This document shows, in pieces, positions 11,500 through 21,469 of a stretch of 64,000 nt of DNA. The position numbers and the translations under genes were made by a program. This DNA is from Oscarella lobularis (taxonomy: Eukaryota; Porifera; Homoscleromorpha; Homosclerophorida; Oscarellidae): assembly GCF_947507565.1 (NCBI RefSeq), contig NC_089190.1:372001-436000 (forward strand), written 5' to 3'. The notes beneath the pieces were generated by a model that saw only the letters and a program-made list of their open reading frames with translations, searched no databases and was not told where the DNA came from. The number at the start of each line of letters is the position of its first letter. The first letter of the stretch is position 1.

Positions 11500-12159
11500 G
11501 GCTATATAAATGGTTTTAACCACAATAGTGGCAGTTGATGCGAGAGGGCGCGACGTGGAGTTGCGATGGGCGTTATCGCTCTCCTTCTTTCTCGCGACAG
11601 GGGCGATTTTGTGAGAATTCCAACCTGGTGCCTTGCGCGTAGCGGGGCAGCGAGACAGCGAGCGCACGGAATGAGGCTGATCAACTGTCGGTTTCGGGGT
11701 CCAAACATGGCCATCATCTGCGCTTGGGTTGTGGTTTTCGCGTCGGCACGGCAGAGTGCGATACATTTCTCGAGCGTGAGATCATTCTTTGACAGCAGCC
11801 GCTTACTCACAGATTCGCTCACAATGCAGTAAAAGATGCGATCGTGGAGTAGTGCATATTCCAAAGGCCCATAGTCGCAACGACGTACGATGGCCTTCAG
11901 ATCAGTGAGATAGTCCTCGAAATCTTCAGGAGCTCCCTGTCAACGATCCACAAGTACATATCGCTCGTAGATTAGGTTAATTCACCAACCCATTTTGCCG
12001 TGAGAGGCAGTACACGATTGCTTGGCGGTTGTTGAACATGGGAACGCCGAACGGACCGATAGCGCTAAGGAGCATGGTGACCCGATACTCTGACGATTCC
12101 TCCGAAATGCGAGTCAAAATCGAGGTGTAGCGCTCGACTGAAAAGAGGAAGCCAGACAT
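11500..12159 (-). pseudogene. Ty3/gypsy Gag fragment
   Basis: The start is at 12159. The first part has an MSGFLFSVERYTSIL block. After a frame break near 11950 comes EYALLHDRIFYCIVSES, then SKRLLSKNDLTLEKCIALCRA, the wording of gypsy Gag proteins just before the nucleocapsid. A further shift leads to a CHYCG zinc-knuckle core near 11525. At least two frame changes and the absence of Pol show a decayed fragment. It is not the same family as the complete gypsy element at 31-36 kb, judging by sequence. Confidence 0.6.
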
Positions 12160-12299
12160 TTCCTAACTAAGTCTAAGATATTTAAGTGCTTAGATATGCG
12201 TTTAATACAGGATACAAAGCAAGCTGTATATATACTTTACCAAAAAGACAGAATTTCCTTGATTATGTCAAATCTGTCAAGCACTAACGCGCGTTTGCG

Positions 12300-12705
12300 A
12301 CTGAAGCTTCCTGTCATTACCGCTGTCGTAGCCGCCATCATCTTCAGCGCTGCCTTGTAATCGCTTCCGCCGTAGTCACCATGGTCGCCGCGGTCACTGT
12401 AGTCGCCGCGGTCGCTGTGCTGTCGTCATCGCTTTCGCCGTCCTTGCCGTTGCTATCGCTGCTCCGTCGTCACCTCCGTTGTTACTGCCGTCGTCACCGC
12501 TGTCGTCGCTGCCATCGTCACTGTTGTCGCCGTCGTCACAGTTGTCGCCGCGGTCACTATTGACATTGTAGTTGCTGCCGTCGTTGTTGTCGCTTTCGCT
12601 GTCGTGGTCATCATCGTGAAGTGAACTCTTCGAACTTTGCGGCGGTCTTCGACATCCGACGACGTCGCTTCTGACGACGACTCGCAGTCATCAATTGGCA
12701 GATGC
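12300..12705. repeat. GTC/GCC-rich imperfect trinucleotide array
   Basis: Runs of GTC, GCC, GCT and ACT triplets make an imperfect array. On the minus strand one frame reads as Asp/Gly/Ser-rich sequence (GDNSDDGSDDSGDD). The array is the inverse of the one at 17400-17820, and the MULE element lies between the two. Confidence 0.75.
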
Positions 12706-12839
12706 GCATCTTGCTCTAAAGAATGCAATCGAGCTCATGTTGTATGAACGCCTCCGAAACTGCTTACCCCATAGCCATTCTTATACGACATGGCCATTGA
12801 TCAAACAACGCAAACAATTGTTTGGGTTTCTCGGTCTTT

Positions 12840-13184
12840 GGCGCCAATCAGTTCTGCAGATTAAGGAATAAAAACATTAATTTTATTTTATTATTTTCAG
12901 CAGTGCTAAGCGAAACTGGGACTCTTTAACGGCAGCCAAGCTGGCCACCAGGGTACTCTTTTGTCCTCCATGTCCCAGCGTGGTCGTTCTTTCCTTGTTT
13001 GTATTTAGGACCATTACCTGTATCTAATGGTAAAATTCGGTGGCGAACATTACATATGGATCCGGCATCTGCAGTTCTTGGTCTTGCAGTCGTTGGTCTT
13101 ACAGTCATCGGTCTTGACGTTCATTACGGCGTCTCATTCTTTAAAAATGGCTGTCAAGTAAGCAGTTTCGAGGTGTCATTTATA
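12840..13184. other. Host sequence on the left side of the MULE insertion
   Basis: A plus-strand frame from 12999 includes a hydrophobic run (AVLGLAVVGLTVIGL) and is interrupted at 13185 by the MULE element. The sequence resumes at 17244. I do not recognise the disrupted gene, and it may only be old repeat DNA. Confidence 0.3.
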
Positions 13185-13344
13185 CCAATCGCGTTATATC
13201 CCGAGATGGAATCGGGTTAATATTCATTATTACCACGTCATCCATGACGTTTTACGCAACAAGTAGGCACAAACTCAGTAACAAGTACGCACAAACTTAG
13301 TAACAAGTCGTCATATAATTCTGGGACAGTCAAGCTTCTCGCCT

Positions 13345-13913
13345 AGACGTTCATCCTCATGCCGGATGATTATGTGGTGGTTTCCTGTATGAGCTACCTC
13401 CATATGCTGTAAAGTGTAGGGGTATACTGAGAGCGCTCGAGAATTTTTCATCACAGATGCGACTTTTTCTGCGTTTCTGAGTTGAAAACGATGCCACTCG
13501 TAATGCTTTCACCTTGGGTGAGGCGAGCAAATAAAAATATCCACTCCGAAGATGTTGGCTGCGGCGAAGATCTCGACGTGAGTTACCCAAGTGCCGTTCA
13601 GTTGCATGTTCTCAACGTGATCTGCGAATGTTTTCTCCGCAGATGTTGCCATCTAGAAATTTTCGTTTACGTGTTGGTGGGATTTTAGGTGGGACACTAT
13701 GATCGACCTCATGTTGTTCCACATCCGCTCCTTTCCGTAGACCTGAAGGGCAAGAGCTCGGAAAAGGCAGTTTCCGTCGCCGCTGACATCCTGCAGTACC
13801 CTTCTCTGTGATCGTAAAAATCGTGCCAGATTTGGCTGTTGTCGAAAAGCACTGGCAACTTTAACTTGTGTGCTACTTGTACTTCTGGAATTACTGCGGT
13901 TTTTTGCAAGCAC
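13345..13913 (-). pseudogene. OTU-type cysteine protease relic within the MULE element
   Basis: The first 86 codons end in the OTU active-site block VSGDGNCLFRALALQVYG, where D, G, N and the catalytic Cys are all present. After an in-frame TAG at 13653 the same frame goes on with FADHVENMQLNGTWVTHVEI, the second conserved OTU block. It crosses an in-frame TGA after SPHPR and reaches HTGNHHIIRHED, containing the catalytic His. Thus a whole OTU fold is present in a single frame with two nonsense codons. OTU proteases remove ubiquitin or related tags. The gene is in the same orientation as the MULE transposase and downstream of it, so it was probably cargo or part of the same protein in the active ancestor. 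Confidence 0.75.
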
Positions 13914-14949
13914 TCTTTCGGAAGATTTTTGCGGTAATTTATTACCTAAGATGTTTATTAAATATTTAATTAATCAATGGTATCCTGGTGTAGCAAAAAC
14001 AAATAATCTCACTTTGTTTGGTTTTAGTGCGAGAATGTTCAATTTGATTTCTGGCCTTAACGTTGCTTATAGCAAGTCGTTTTGCGGAGCTACTTGGATG
14101 CCTAACCAACACGAATTACGTCACGGTAATAGGCAAGAACTGTGGTACGTTGGCTTTGATTTTCTCTTCTTTTGTTTTTTAGTCATGCCTAGTCTTGGGT
14201 GAAGCTCCGACTTTTTTCCGGAAGGAACGAATATGGCCTGTCCGATAGTTAGTGGTCTCTCTTCGACGTCCTCCACTTCCTTTTCTGCTATGGCCAAGTT
14301 GAGGACATTTGTGATAAACTGCAAGCAGTGAAGGTTAGGGCTTTCAAGCCTTTCTTTAAGACGTCAATTTGCTGTTAAATCTTTGCAATTTTTTTTCTGT
14401 GTAAGAGTGAGTTTCTCTTAATGTTGATTTTAATAATTATAACGTGTTACCGGAATCTTCTTTTTCAGGTACATGTAACGACAACGGTGACGGAGCTGGA
14501 GCTGGTGACAAGGCTGCAGTTGGGATTGGTGACGAAGCTGACGGTGTCGATTTGCTGGGTCGAATGTAAGAGCTGGAGGCACTTCATCTCCGCCCAAATT
14601 TGTGATGCAAAATCCTCGTTCATTCGTCAACTGGTTGACTGCGTGCGTGTGTTTGCAAAGATGGCCGAAGCTGTAATCGGGGAAGCTGCAAGTAAATATG
14701 TGCCTGCAGAGAAATTGGCACGGCTCTTCATGGCATTGCTTGGGATGCGTAAGTTCGCATGTTTCTTTCGTGCAGTGTTCTCTTCTTTCTACTTTGTAGA
14801 CGCCACGTCCCGATTGAGATTCGACAGACCACGCATTACTTTCAATTATCTAAAGTTGAGGAAAAACTTTTTTATTCACATGAAATCGTTATGCTTTAGT
14901 AGGTTACATTTATGGAATCCCAGTCAATTGATATTGCTTTGATGTGACG

Positions 14950-16640
14950 GGACTTTTTCTTAAACATCGCTTTCTTCACTTTAAGGTTTTTCTGCTTTTG
15001 TTGTATTGCAAAATACTGATCTTCTTCGAGTTTCAGGAGAATGCGTAGCAAAACATAGCAGCGTCGATTTCTCTGGCTATTCAGATAGTCAGGATTATGC
15101 TTGAGCTTATTGTGAAAGCTAAAGTAAGTGCTGCAAATAATTTCATGGTGTATTTTTGTCTTATCACCTTTCGACGAACATATTAGTATCCGTGTCCAAA
15201 TGATCAAAATTTCGAAAGCACAGCGCCCGTTTCTCTGCATTCGAAACAGAGCAATGACTTTTTGTAAGAAAATTGTGATATTGTTGTTACCTAGCCTTGA
15301 ACAATACGTGGTTTTCAAATACTCGACAAACTGCTTCTCTGGCCCTTTTCAGGTAGTTAGAAACGCTTGTACCGTCTCACGAAAGTTAGCCTCGTCTGTC
15401 AATTCAATAAAACCAAGCAGGCAGGTCCACATGTCGGCGTGATTGTCTTTTGACGGCATGCAAAGCTCTTTTTCAAGCTCTGAATTTTATGTTTAGTTTC
15501 AGAAGCAGAAATGATAAAAGATGAAAATCGTTCAATGTGCCATCGACGAAGGACATGCTTCGTGGTTTCACCAAACACTAATTCTATTGCCCCCGACGGT
15601 GATAAGTCTAATTGTAAATTGAAAATTGTTATTTTGTTAATTATTTTGTATTAGGTGATGGTAATACTTGTATTTTTATTGTAAAACCTTACCATCATCA
15701 GTCATGATTGCGTTCACTTCTATGTTAGGGACTCGCAAAAAGACGCTTTCCAGAAACAGTTTAATGCGCAGGGTTGTCTCCCTATCGGTGATTAGCCAAG
15801 CGACTGCTATTCCTACAAAAGTATGAACAACAATTAAAAGGAATGTCAACGTCTTGTACCCTCTCCGTAGTCATCAGCAACCATCAAGGTCAGAAGCTTG
15901 ATTTGTGCGTACTAAGTCGTTTTGTGCCTAGTGTCCATGCAAATAATTTGATTTCCGAACGCTTCTAAGGCATGTTTTTGTGTGCTGGTCATCAAACCTG
16001 TATTCAGAAATTAATTAACTAATAAAGCGAGAAACAGGTAGTAGATTTTTACCCAAAATAAATGCATCTTTTGCACTTGAGGTAGCTCTTTACTTTTTAC
16101 ACCGTAAGGTTTGTAGATTGTTATAGGATCGTAACGTTCATTCCGCAATTGCTGAACAATCAAGTCAAGAGACAGGGCGTCGTTGTCATGACATATTCCG
16201 GAAGCGACTTCGTTTATTTCTCTAAGGTAATTTCTACAGTCTTGTTTTGTGATGAGGTGTTCTAGTTTGGCTCTTGATTCAAAATCGCCTCGGTTCCTTC
16301 GTTACCCAATGGTTTGTCGAATATCTTAAAATGTTACGTCAGTTAATTGAGGTTATTTCTTTATCCACAGTGCGTGCATTGCTCTGACCTCTAATAATTC
16401 TTTCTACGGGAATGCCGATCAATCCTTTCTGGCGTGCGTTTTCTTCGATATTTTCTGGGATGGGAAATACAAAAACGGGATCCTTTCTATTTTTATGGCC
16501 GGAGTGAGTTGGAATGTGCCAAACAGATACGGAACTGTCTGAATGATACATCACGTGCATACTTGCAAGAGAGGTCCCTCCAATTGTCTTCGATGGACGT
16601 AATGCTGCTCCTGGCCTTTTTGCGGCTGTTTTGCGTGCTG
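14950..16640 (-). pseudogene. MULE transposase relic
   Basis: In minus-strand order: an N-terminal stretch with THSGHKNRKDPVF and IPVERIIRGQSNAR (ends at 16339); a segment with INEVASGICHDNDALSLD near 16150; after an intron-like gap, STQKHALEAFGNQIICMDTR near 15960 (the first catalytic Asp lies in MDTR); LTLMVADDYGEG, then VAWLITDRETTLRI and NAIMTDD (second Asp) near 15720; and, after an intron, FGETTKHVLRRWHIERF (the conserved W-H of MULEs) near 15570. LGFIELTDEANFRETVQAFL follows at about 15400. Frame changes and stops, for example after the HKTT that follows MDTR and after TVQAFLTT, show it is inactive. The C-terminal zinc region is not clear. Confidence 0.75.
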
Positions 16641-17399
16641 TCAGGTATTCGTTTTCGCCGTCCCGTCTCTACAGCAGACGAAGTACTCGACGGAGTCTTT
16701 TCCTAATTACGACGAAGTTATTAAAATGCAAAAAGGTTTTGTCAAAACAAAAACCTTTTTTCGACAGGCTTTTTCCAGTAGTCTTCACATACTTTGCTCT
16801 TCTTTTCTTATCGACTTCATCCTTCCAGCACTAGAAATCTTTCGTATTTTTAAAATGTACCACTGTCTCCCCTAAAGCATTAAAAATTTAAAAAAAATAT
16901 TTTTTGTAGGAAAGTTACCTAAATTGTCACCATGGTTTTCTTTAGTGTGAGCAACTAAATCAGTAGCCTTACGAAATAACATCTCTGAACATCCCAATGG
17001 GCAGCAAAATCGATCGCTGCAAAACGCTGCTTCCTCATGAGATATCTGGCGATGGCGATTGAGAGCTTTCTGAATGCTTTACGTTTTTTCGCACTTTGTG
17101 CAAGGAAACATGGCAAAGAAAGAGGATTCACCCATTCAACAGTACGCGCAAACAGCACGCGCGAACTTGAAGTAGTGCACGCTTAACATGACGTAGAAGT
17201 AATGAATATTAACCCGATTCTATCTCGGGATATAACGCGATTCCATTTATATGACTCGGGCTCAATTGTCATTTTCTTTCTTTAGAGCAAAAAGCAACAA
17301 AAGCGTCGGATGACGACGCTGTTGCAGGCAAAGACAAAACCTTAATTAAATGACGAGTCGGACTCCGAGGATCGTTCAGTCAATTCAGAAAAAAGACCT

Positions 17400-17820
17400 G
17401 AGATCAGACGTCACATTGGTGTCGGCGGCGATGACGGCGACGGCAGCAATGATGACGGCAACGATGGCAACGACGGCGGCGATGGTAACGGCGACGGCGA
17501 CGGCAGCGATGACAACGGCAACGATGGCGACAACAGCGGCGATAAAAACGACGACGGCGACGGCAGTGATGACAACGGAAAATATGGCGACGATGGCGGC
17601 GATGGTAACAACGACGGCAGCGATGGCTACGGCAACGATGGCAACGACGGCGGCGATGGTAACGACGACGGCGACGTCAGCGATGGTAAAAACGATTGCG
17701 AGGGCGACGATGGCGACCACGGCGGCGATGGTAACAACGACGGTGACAACAGCGATGGTAATGGTGACGATGGCAACGAGAATGATGACGGCGACGGTGT
17801 CGGCGACAATGATAGGCTTA
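17400..17820. repeat. GGCGAC/GATGGC array encoding Gly-Asp-rich sequence
   Basis: Imperfect 6-bp and 9-bp units (GGCGAYGATGGC) extend for about 410 bp. All six frames stay open for long distances because of the repeat; one plus frame is almost pure Gly/Asp/Asn. Upstream (17285-17350) a lysine-rich frame could feed into it, so it may have been a protein tail. It is the inverse of the array at 12.3-12.7 kb. Confidence 0.75.
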
Positions 17821-18094
17821 ATTAAGTGTTTGTTTCTGAATACCGGTAGATTCCGTTTGCTATGATTGCTATACCGGTACCGTACGGATGTATGTATATT
17901 TATGTACACAAACTTTACTACTCGTCTCTCTTCACTTCAAAACAGTTGCTTCTTCACTTTAGTCCTCTTCTTTGTTTTCGGCTGATTTCATCACTGCAGG
18001 TTGACGGTGTACGTTCGTTTTCGTTCAGCCATCTCCATTTGACGTCGAATTCGAGTTTTGTCTTCTTTGCAGTGTTGGTCTTTTTAAGCTGCAA

Positions 18095-18466
18095 GTGGTT
18101 GCAGAGGTGCTACTGTACGATTTAGATTCAATGGCAAATTTACCGGTCGACTGGCCAGGTTTGGGAAGCATTTTGAGCAAAAAATGGGAACAGGGGCAGA
18201 ACGGCGTAAACACGCGCAATGACACGCACGTGACCGCCCTCGACGATGCCGCAGTCGCAGAAAAAAAAGACCGCATATCTCGAGTACAAGATGATCAGGC
18301 GTTGCGCAACTACATGGAGGTTTGGATTGCACACACCGTGAAAGCACGGTCCCACCCTCCACTTTTTTATCCAGGGCACAAGGTGATCCTCCAGATACTG
18401 CATTCTTGGGATCACAAACGAGGAGAATGTTTGGCGATAAAATTCTATAAATTCTTTAACAAATAA
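18095..18466 (+). CDS. Hypothetical protein, 123 codons
   Basis: An open frame with a codon pattern that looks coding (second Met at 18131, SMANLPVDWPGLGSIL) and a mixed hydrophilic composition. I do not recognise a domain. The opposite strand is also open over part of the region, so it could be chance. Confidence 0.3.
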   Translation: MVAEVLLYDLDSMANLPVDWPGLGSILSKKWEQGQNGVNTRNDTHVTALDDAAVAEKKDRISRVQDDQALRNYMEVWIAHTVKARSHPPLFYPGHKVILQILHSWDHKRGECLAIKFYKFFNK

Positions 18467-18506
18467 ATCTATAAACCTCACTATCCAATTTCTTTGCTTT
18501 TAGAAA

Positions 18507-18712
18507 CGCTGTTCTTACCAAGCTCTTCAATTTCTTAATCAGTAAGCTTTCGTCAAAGGCTTTTAATCGTATGGCAACGACGGAAAATGGTGAACGCGGA
18601 CTTGAACTTCAACGTCAGAGTTTTCGCTTCAGATGCAATTACCCTGTCCGCACAGCAGAGCTGACTGACAGAATTGCATATGATGTCGATATTTCTTTCT
18701 TGTTAAACCAGG
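18507..18712 (+). CDS. Possible exon cut short by a MITE
   Basis: After an acceptor-like CTTTTAG at about 18503, an open frame includes KLSSKAFNRMATTENGERG and DRIAYDVDISFLLNQ and runs directly into the MITE that starts at 18713. The family is unknown. Confidence 0.25.
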
Positions 18713-18976
18713 TACAGTCAATCCTCGATTATCCGAACCTCGTTTAATTAAACAAACCCTAGATTATCCGAAACGTTAATTTTAGGTCACGTAATCTAAT
18801 TTGCGAACGCCCTATGCTAAAATAACGCCTTTGACGTAAAAAATTACGGCAATTTTCCAAAATTGCTTCCTTTTAAACGTACGTTAGACTTCTAACGTAC
18901 CCTCGATTATCCTAAATTTGAATTATCCGAACACCCCCTGGAACATTGGGGTTCGGATAATCGAGGATTGCCTGTA
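18713..18976. mobile_element. Pogo/Tigger-type MITE, 260 bp
   Basis: Left end TACAGTCAATCCTCGATTAT and inverted right end TACAGGCAATCCTCGATTAT, both continuing TCCGAACC, with TA at both borders. Like the 5.3-kb copy, it repeats the TCGATTATCC motif internally near the right end. It belongs to the same broad family as the 5349-5672 element but the interior differs. Confidence 0.8.
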
Positions 18977-20380
18977 CTAGTAATGATATACCGTTGCGGA
19001 AAACAGAAACGATACCGTTAGAGCCTTCTGGACATGATTTGTAAGCGCTCCGCCAAACTTTTTCTGGTGCCGAGATTGATCCAACATTTTGCTTCTAAAT
19101 GCGTTAATACGATAAAATGCAGGAGATATTTCGAGTGTAATTGAGCCCTACAATTATAATAGCTTTTAGCGAAAGTAGTGCAGCTTCTTTTTTGAATTTC
19201 CCTAACGGATGCCTAGAACTCCACCGTATCAGAAAGCACGACCGCACAAGATGCTGAATAGTGCAGCTCTTTCTTCTAATTCTTCCGCCTTTTCCACTGC
19301 TTCACGCTGCTCAGCGTAGTTTTCTTTAGCTCGCGCTTAGATTTTGCTGTCAAGAACGAAGCGGGCACTCTCGAATAAATTTAAAAGCCGGCAAAAAATG
19401 CCCAAACTCATATGTATCTGTTAGAGAACTCATGAAATTTAGTCACTCAATAAAGACCTATAATGAACATTAGTAGGGTGATGACGTTGTTGTAAAGCCT
19501 TGAACTCTTCAGGTTTGCTCCACTTTTCAAGAATGAGTTGTGGTCACGTTTCATTGACTCTAGGGACCTAGCTTCGCATCTGCCTCTTTTTTCCAGGGGA
19601 TCTTGTGCTTTGTGCTTTGTACAAAAGCACTAAAGACATGGTAGCAAGCGTTAATTAAACAACAGCTTTTGTAACGCTTGTTTGCAACTTTACTCTTACC
19701 ACAAACCCCGAAATGCCGTAAAGTTTGTACAAAAACTCTTAATCCCCGAACACGAAAAGATCGACACTTGTCTCTAGAGCTACCGTGTGACTTCTTTCTG
19801 AACACCACAAAAGTGCTGTAATGACCTAAAGCGACTTCCAAATTTGTCTTTGATTCTGACGCTTCAAAGCAAAAGATCAAAAAGGTGCTTCGAATTGAAT
19901 TAACTCGAGGTGCATTCCCGAGTTGCATTGAGAACTTAAAGGAACCGCCACCATGAAGGTAGCCCTATATAGGTTACGTCACACTTGAAACAGTCCGTGC
20001 CAAGAAGTGGTCGTCGTGGGCAAGTGGTCGCTATACAGAGGTCGCTAACACAGGTTTTATCGTATCATGACCTGAGACCTGATTTTTTCATGAATTCGTT
20101 GCAGTGTCAATTGAGATGTGCTGTCTGTATTTATTAATTAATAAATAAATGAAATTTATTTTAGGGAGTGGGAGCCAGCTAAAAGCATGCAAAAAATTAC
20201 ATCATATATTAACGCAAAAACAAGCAAGTCTTAGCGCTCAAACAAAATAAATGCAACAACGAGTTCAGTACTTTTTGACGAGTGCAACCTCTGCTTCATG
20301 CTTCAGCTTGAGCACAATCAGTGAAAATTCCTTGTCAACGCCAAATACGCTTCCAGGAACGATGAGATTGTCATAATTCA
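18977..20380. other. Mostly unassigned DNA, with a Tigger end remnant
   Basis: A 122-codon minus frame at 19560-19928 has no recognisable motif. At about 20005-20062 the words GTGGTCGCTATACAGAGGTCGC resemble, in a shortened form, the subterminal GGTCGCT words of the Tigger element at 21.5-23.4 kb, so it may be a relic of such an end. The rest shows nothing I can name. Confidence 0.3.
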
Positions 20381-20733
20381 GTGGCAATTTAATTTAATTA
20401 CCTCTCTAATTCTGAGCTGGTGCTCTGCTAGTCTTTGCTCCGCTAGAGTCTCTTAATCGCCCTCCTGTTTCCGTTGATACAGAATTCGAGCGTGTTGAGC
20501 GGCGACCTGTTGGCTGACCTCTCCAATTGATCCCTAGAACACGACAACGGGAAAACAGTTATTAGTCAATATTATTAATCGATCTAAATTTACCTGTAGT
20601 CTTTCTCAACTTTTTTTGCGACAACTAAGCCTGCATTTGAGCTTGAGTACGTTTGACCTAACTTAGCGACGCGTTTCTCCAACTCGAAACTCGGTCCAGT
20701 CGATGAGCTCTTCGATTCGGACGGTGCACGCAT
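20380..20733 (-). CDS. Possible small two-exon gene, unknown function
   Basis: From an ATG at 20733 the minus strand reads a Ser/Lys-rich protein (SESKSSSTGPSFELEKRVAKL) to a GTAAAT donor at 20593. A 60-bp intron ends with a TCTAG acceptor at 20534. The second exon in a different phase reads an amphipathic helical stretch (SIGEVSQQVAAQHARILYQR) with one stop, whereas the exact phase gives only a short tail. So either the gene is decayed or the splice model is wrong. Confidence 0.25.
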
Positions 20734-21097
20734 AGACCACGCCTCTCGCAGCGACGTCGACGGCACCGAAGTTTTTGCTGTTTGTGCCCTCGTAGTCGCC
20801 GAACATTGTGCCGCGCTATTAAATCTGCTAATCGACTCGTCGATCGGCTATTGTAGCCTACGAATTGAGCTTCGGGTCGTTGGGCACGTTTATTATGGAA
20901 CGCCGAATGGAACAATAGCCAAAGTGTCGTAATTAATTTTTTATGATCAAGTGTTAGTGTTTTCTAATCCAGTGTTAGTGTTTTCTGATGAAGTGTGTGT
21001 TTTTTGATCAAGTGTTTGTGCTTGTATCAAGTGTCTCTCGATCAAGAGTTAGAATTTTGTGATCGATAGCTCCTGATCTTTTTTGATTATGATGTAG

Positions 21098-21401
21098 TAG
21101 AGTAGACCCTCGCTAATCCGAACAAAAGAAAGGTCCTACATACCGGTAATATAAGGGTTATTTTCGGGTCAAAAATGGCTCGCAGCGTGTCTTTCTCCAA
21201 AAGAGCTTACAAGACTCTAACTATTGATGAAAAGGTCTCGCTTCTGAAGCAAAGACATTTAGTTCCTAAGGCAAACGCGCCTAACTAATTATTTCACTAA
21301 TAATACAGACAAATGATTTGATTTCGCTAATCCAAACGTTTTCACTAATCCGAACACCTGAGCTTGGGTTGGGAACATCGGATTAGCGAGGGTCTACTGT
21401 A
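21098..21401. mobile_element. Tigger-derived MITE retaining a CENPB-like N-terminus
   Basis: Ends are TAGAGTAGACCCTCGCTAAT and, inverted, TACAGTAGACCCTCGCTAAT, followed by CCG(AAC), with TA at both sides. Within, from ATG 21175 to a stop at 21288, 37 codons read MARSVSFSKRAYKTLTIDEK..., the start of a CENPB-type helix-turn-helix as found at the beginning of Tigger transposases. It therefore arose by internal deletion of a full Tigger element, leaving the first helix and the ends. Confidence 0.75.
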
Positions 21402-21469
21402 GCAATATTTTTATTTTTGGTGTTTGTTGCTTTGGAGTCCAAAATGATATCTGTTATAGTAGTCATTTG

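Larger units (their letters stand above)
13185..17243 (-). mobile_element. MULE-type DNA transposon with 8-bp target duplication
   Basis: Terminal inverted repeats of at least 55 bp: the left end reads AATCGCGTTATATCCCGAGA from 13187 and the right end is its inverse, differing at a few positions and continuing through GAATCGGGTTAATATTCATTA. A perfect 8-bp duplication CATTTATA flanks the element (13177-13184 and 17244-17251). Inside, on the minus strand, are a MULE transposase relic and, downstream of it, an OTU cysteine-protease relic. Target size and transposase type agree with the Mutator-like superfamily (8-11 bp duplications). Both genes are broken, so this copy is dead, but its ends are well preserved. 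Confidence 0.85.

Noticed and set aside
12453-12728. Thr/Ala-rich minus-strand frame
   Set aside because: Product of the GTC/GCC repeat array.
17385-17909. 174-codon minus-strand frame rich in Ala/Val/Ile
   Set aside because: It is the reverse of the Gly-Asp repeat array; all frames are open because of the triplet repeat.
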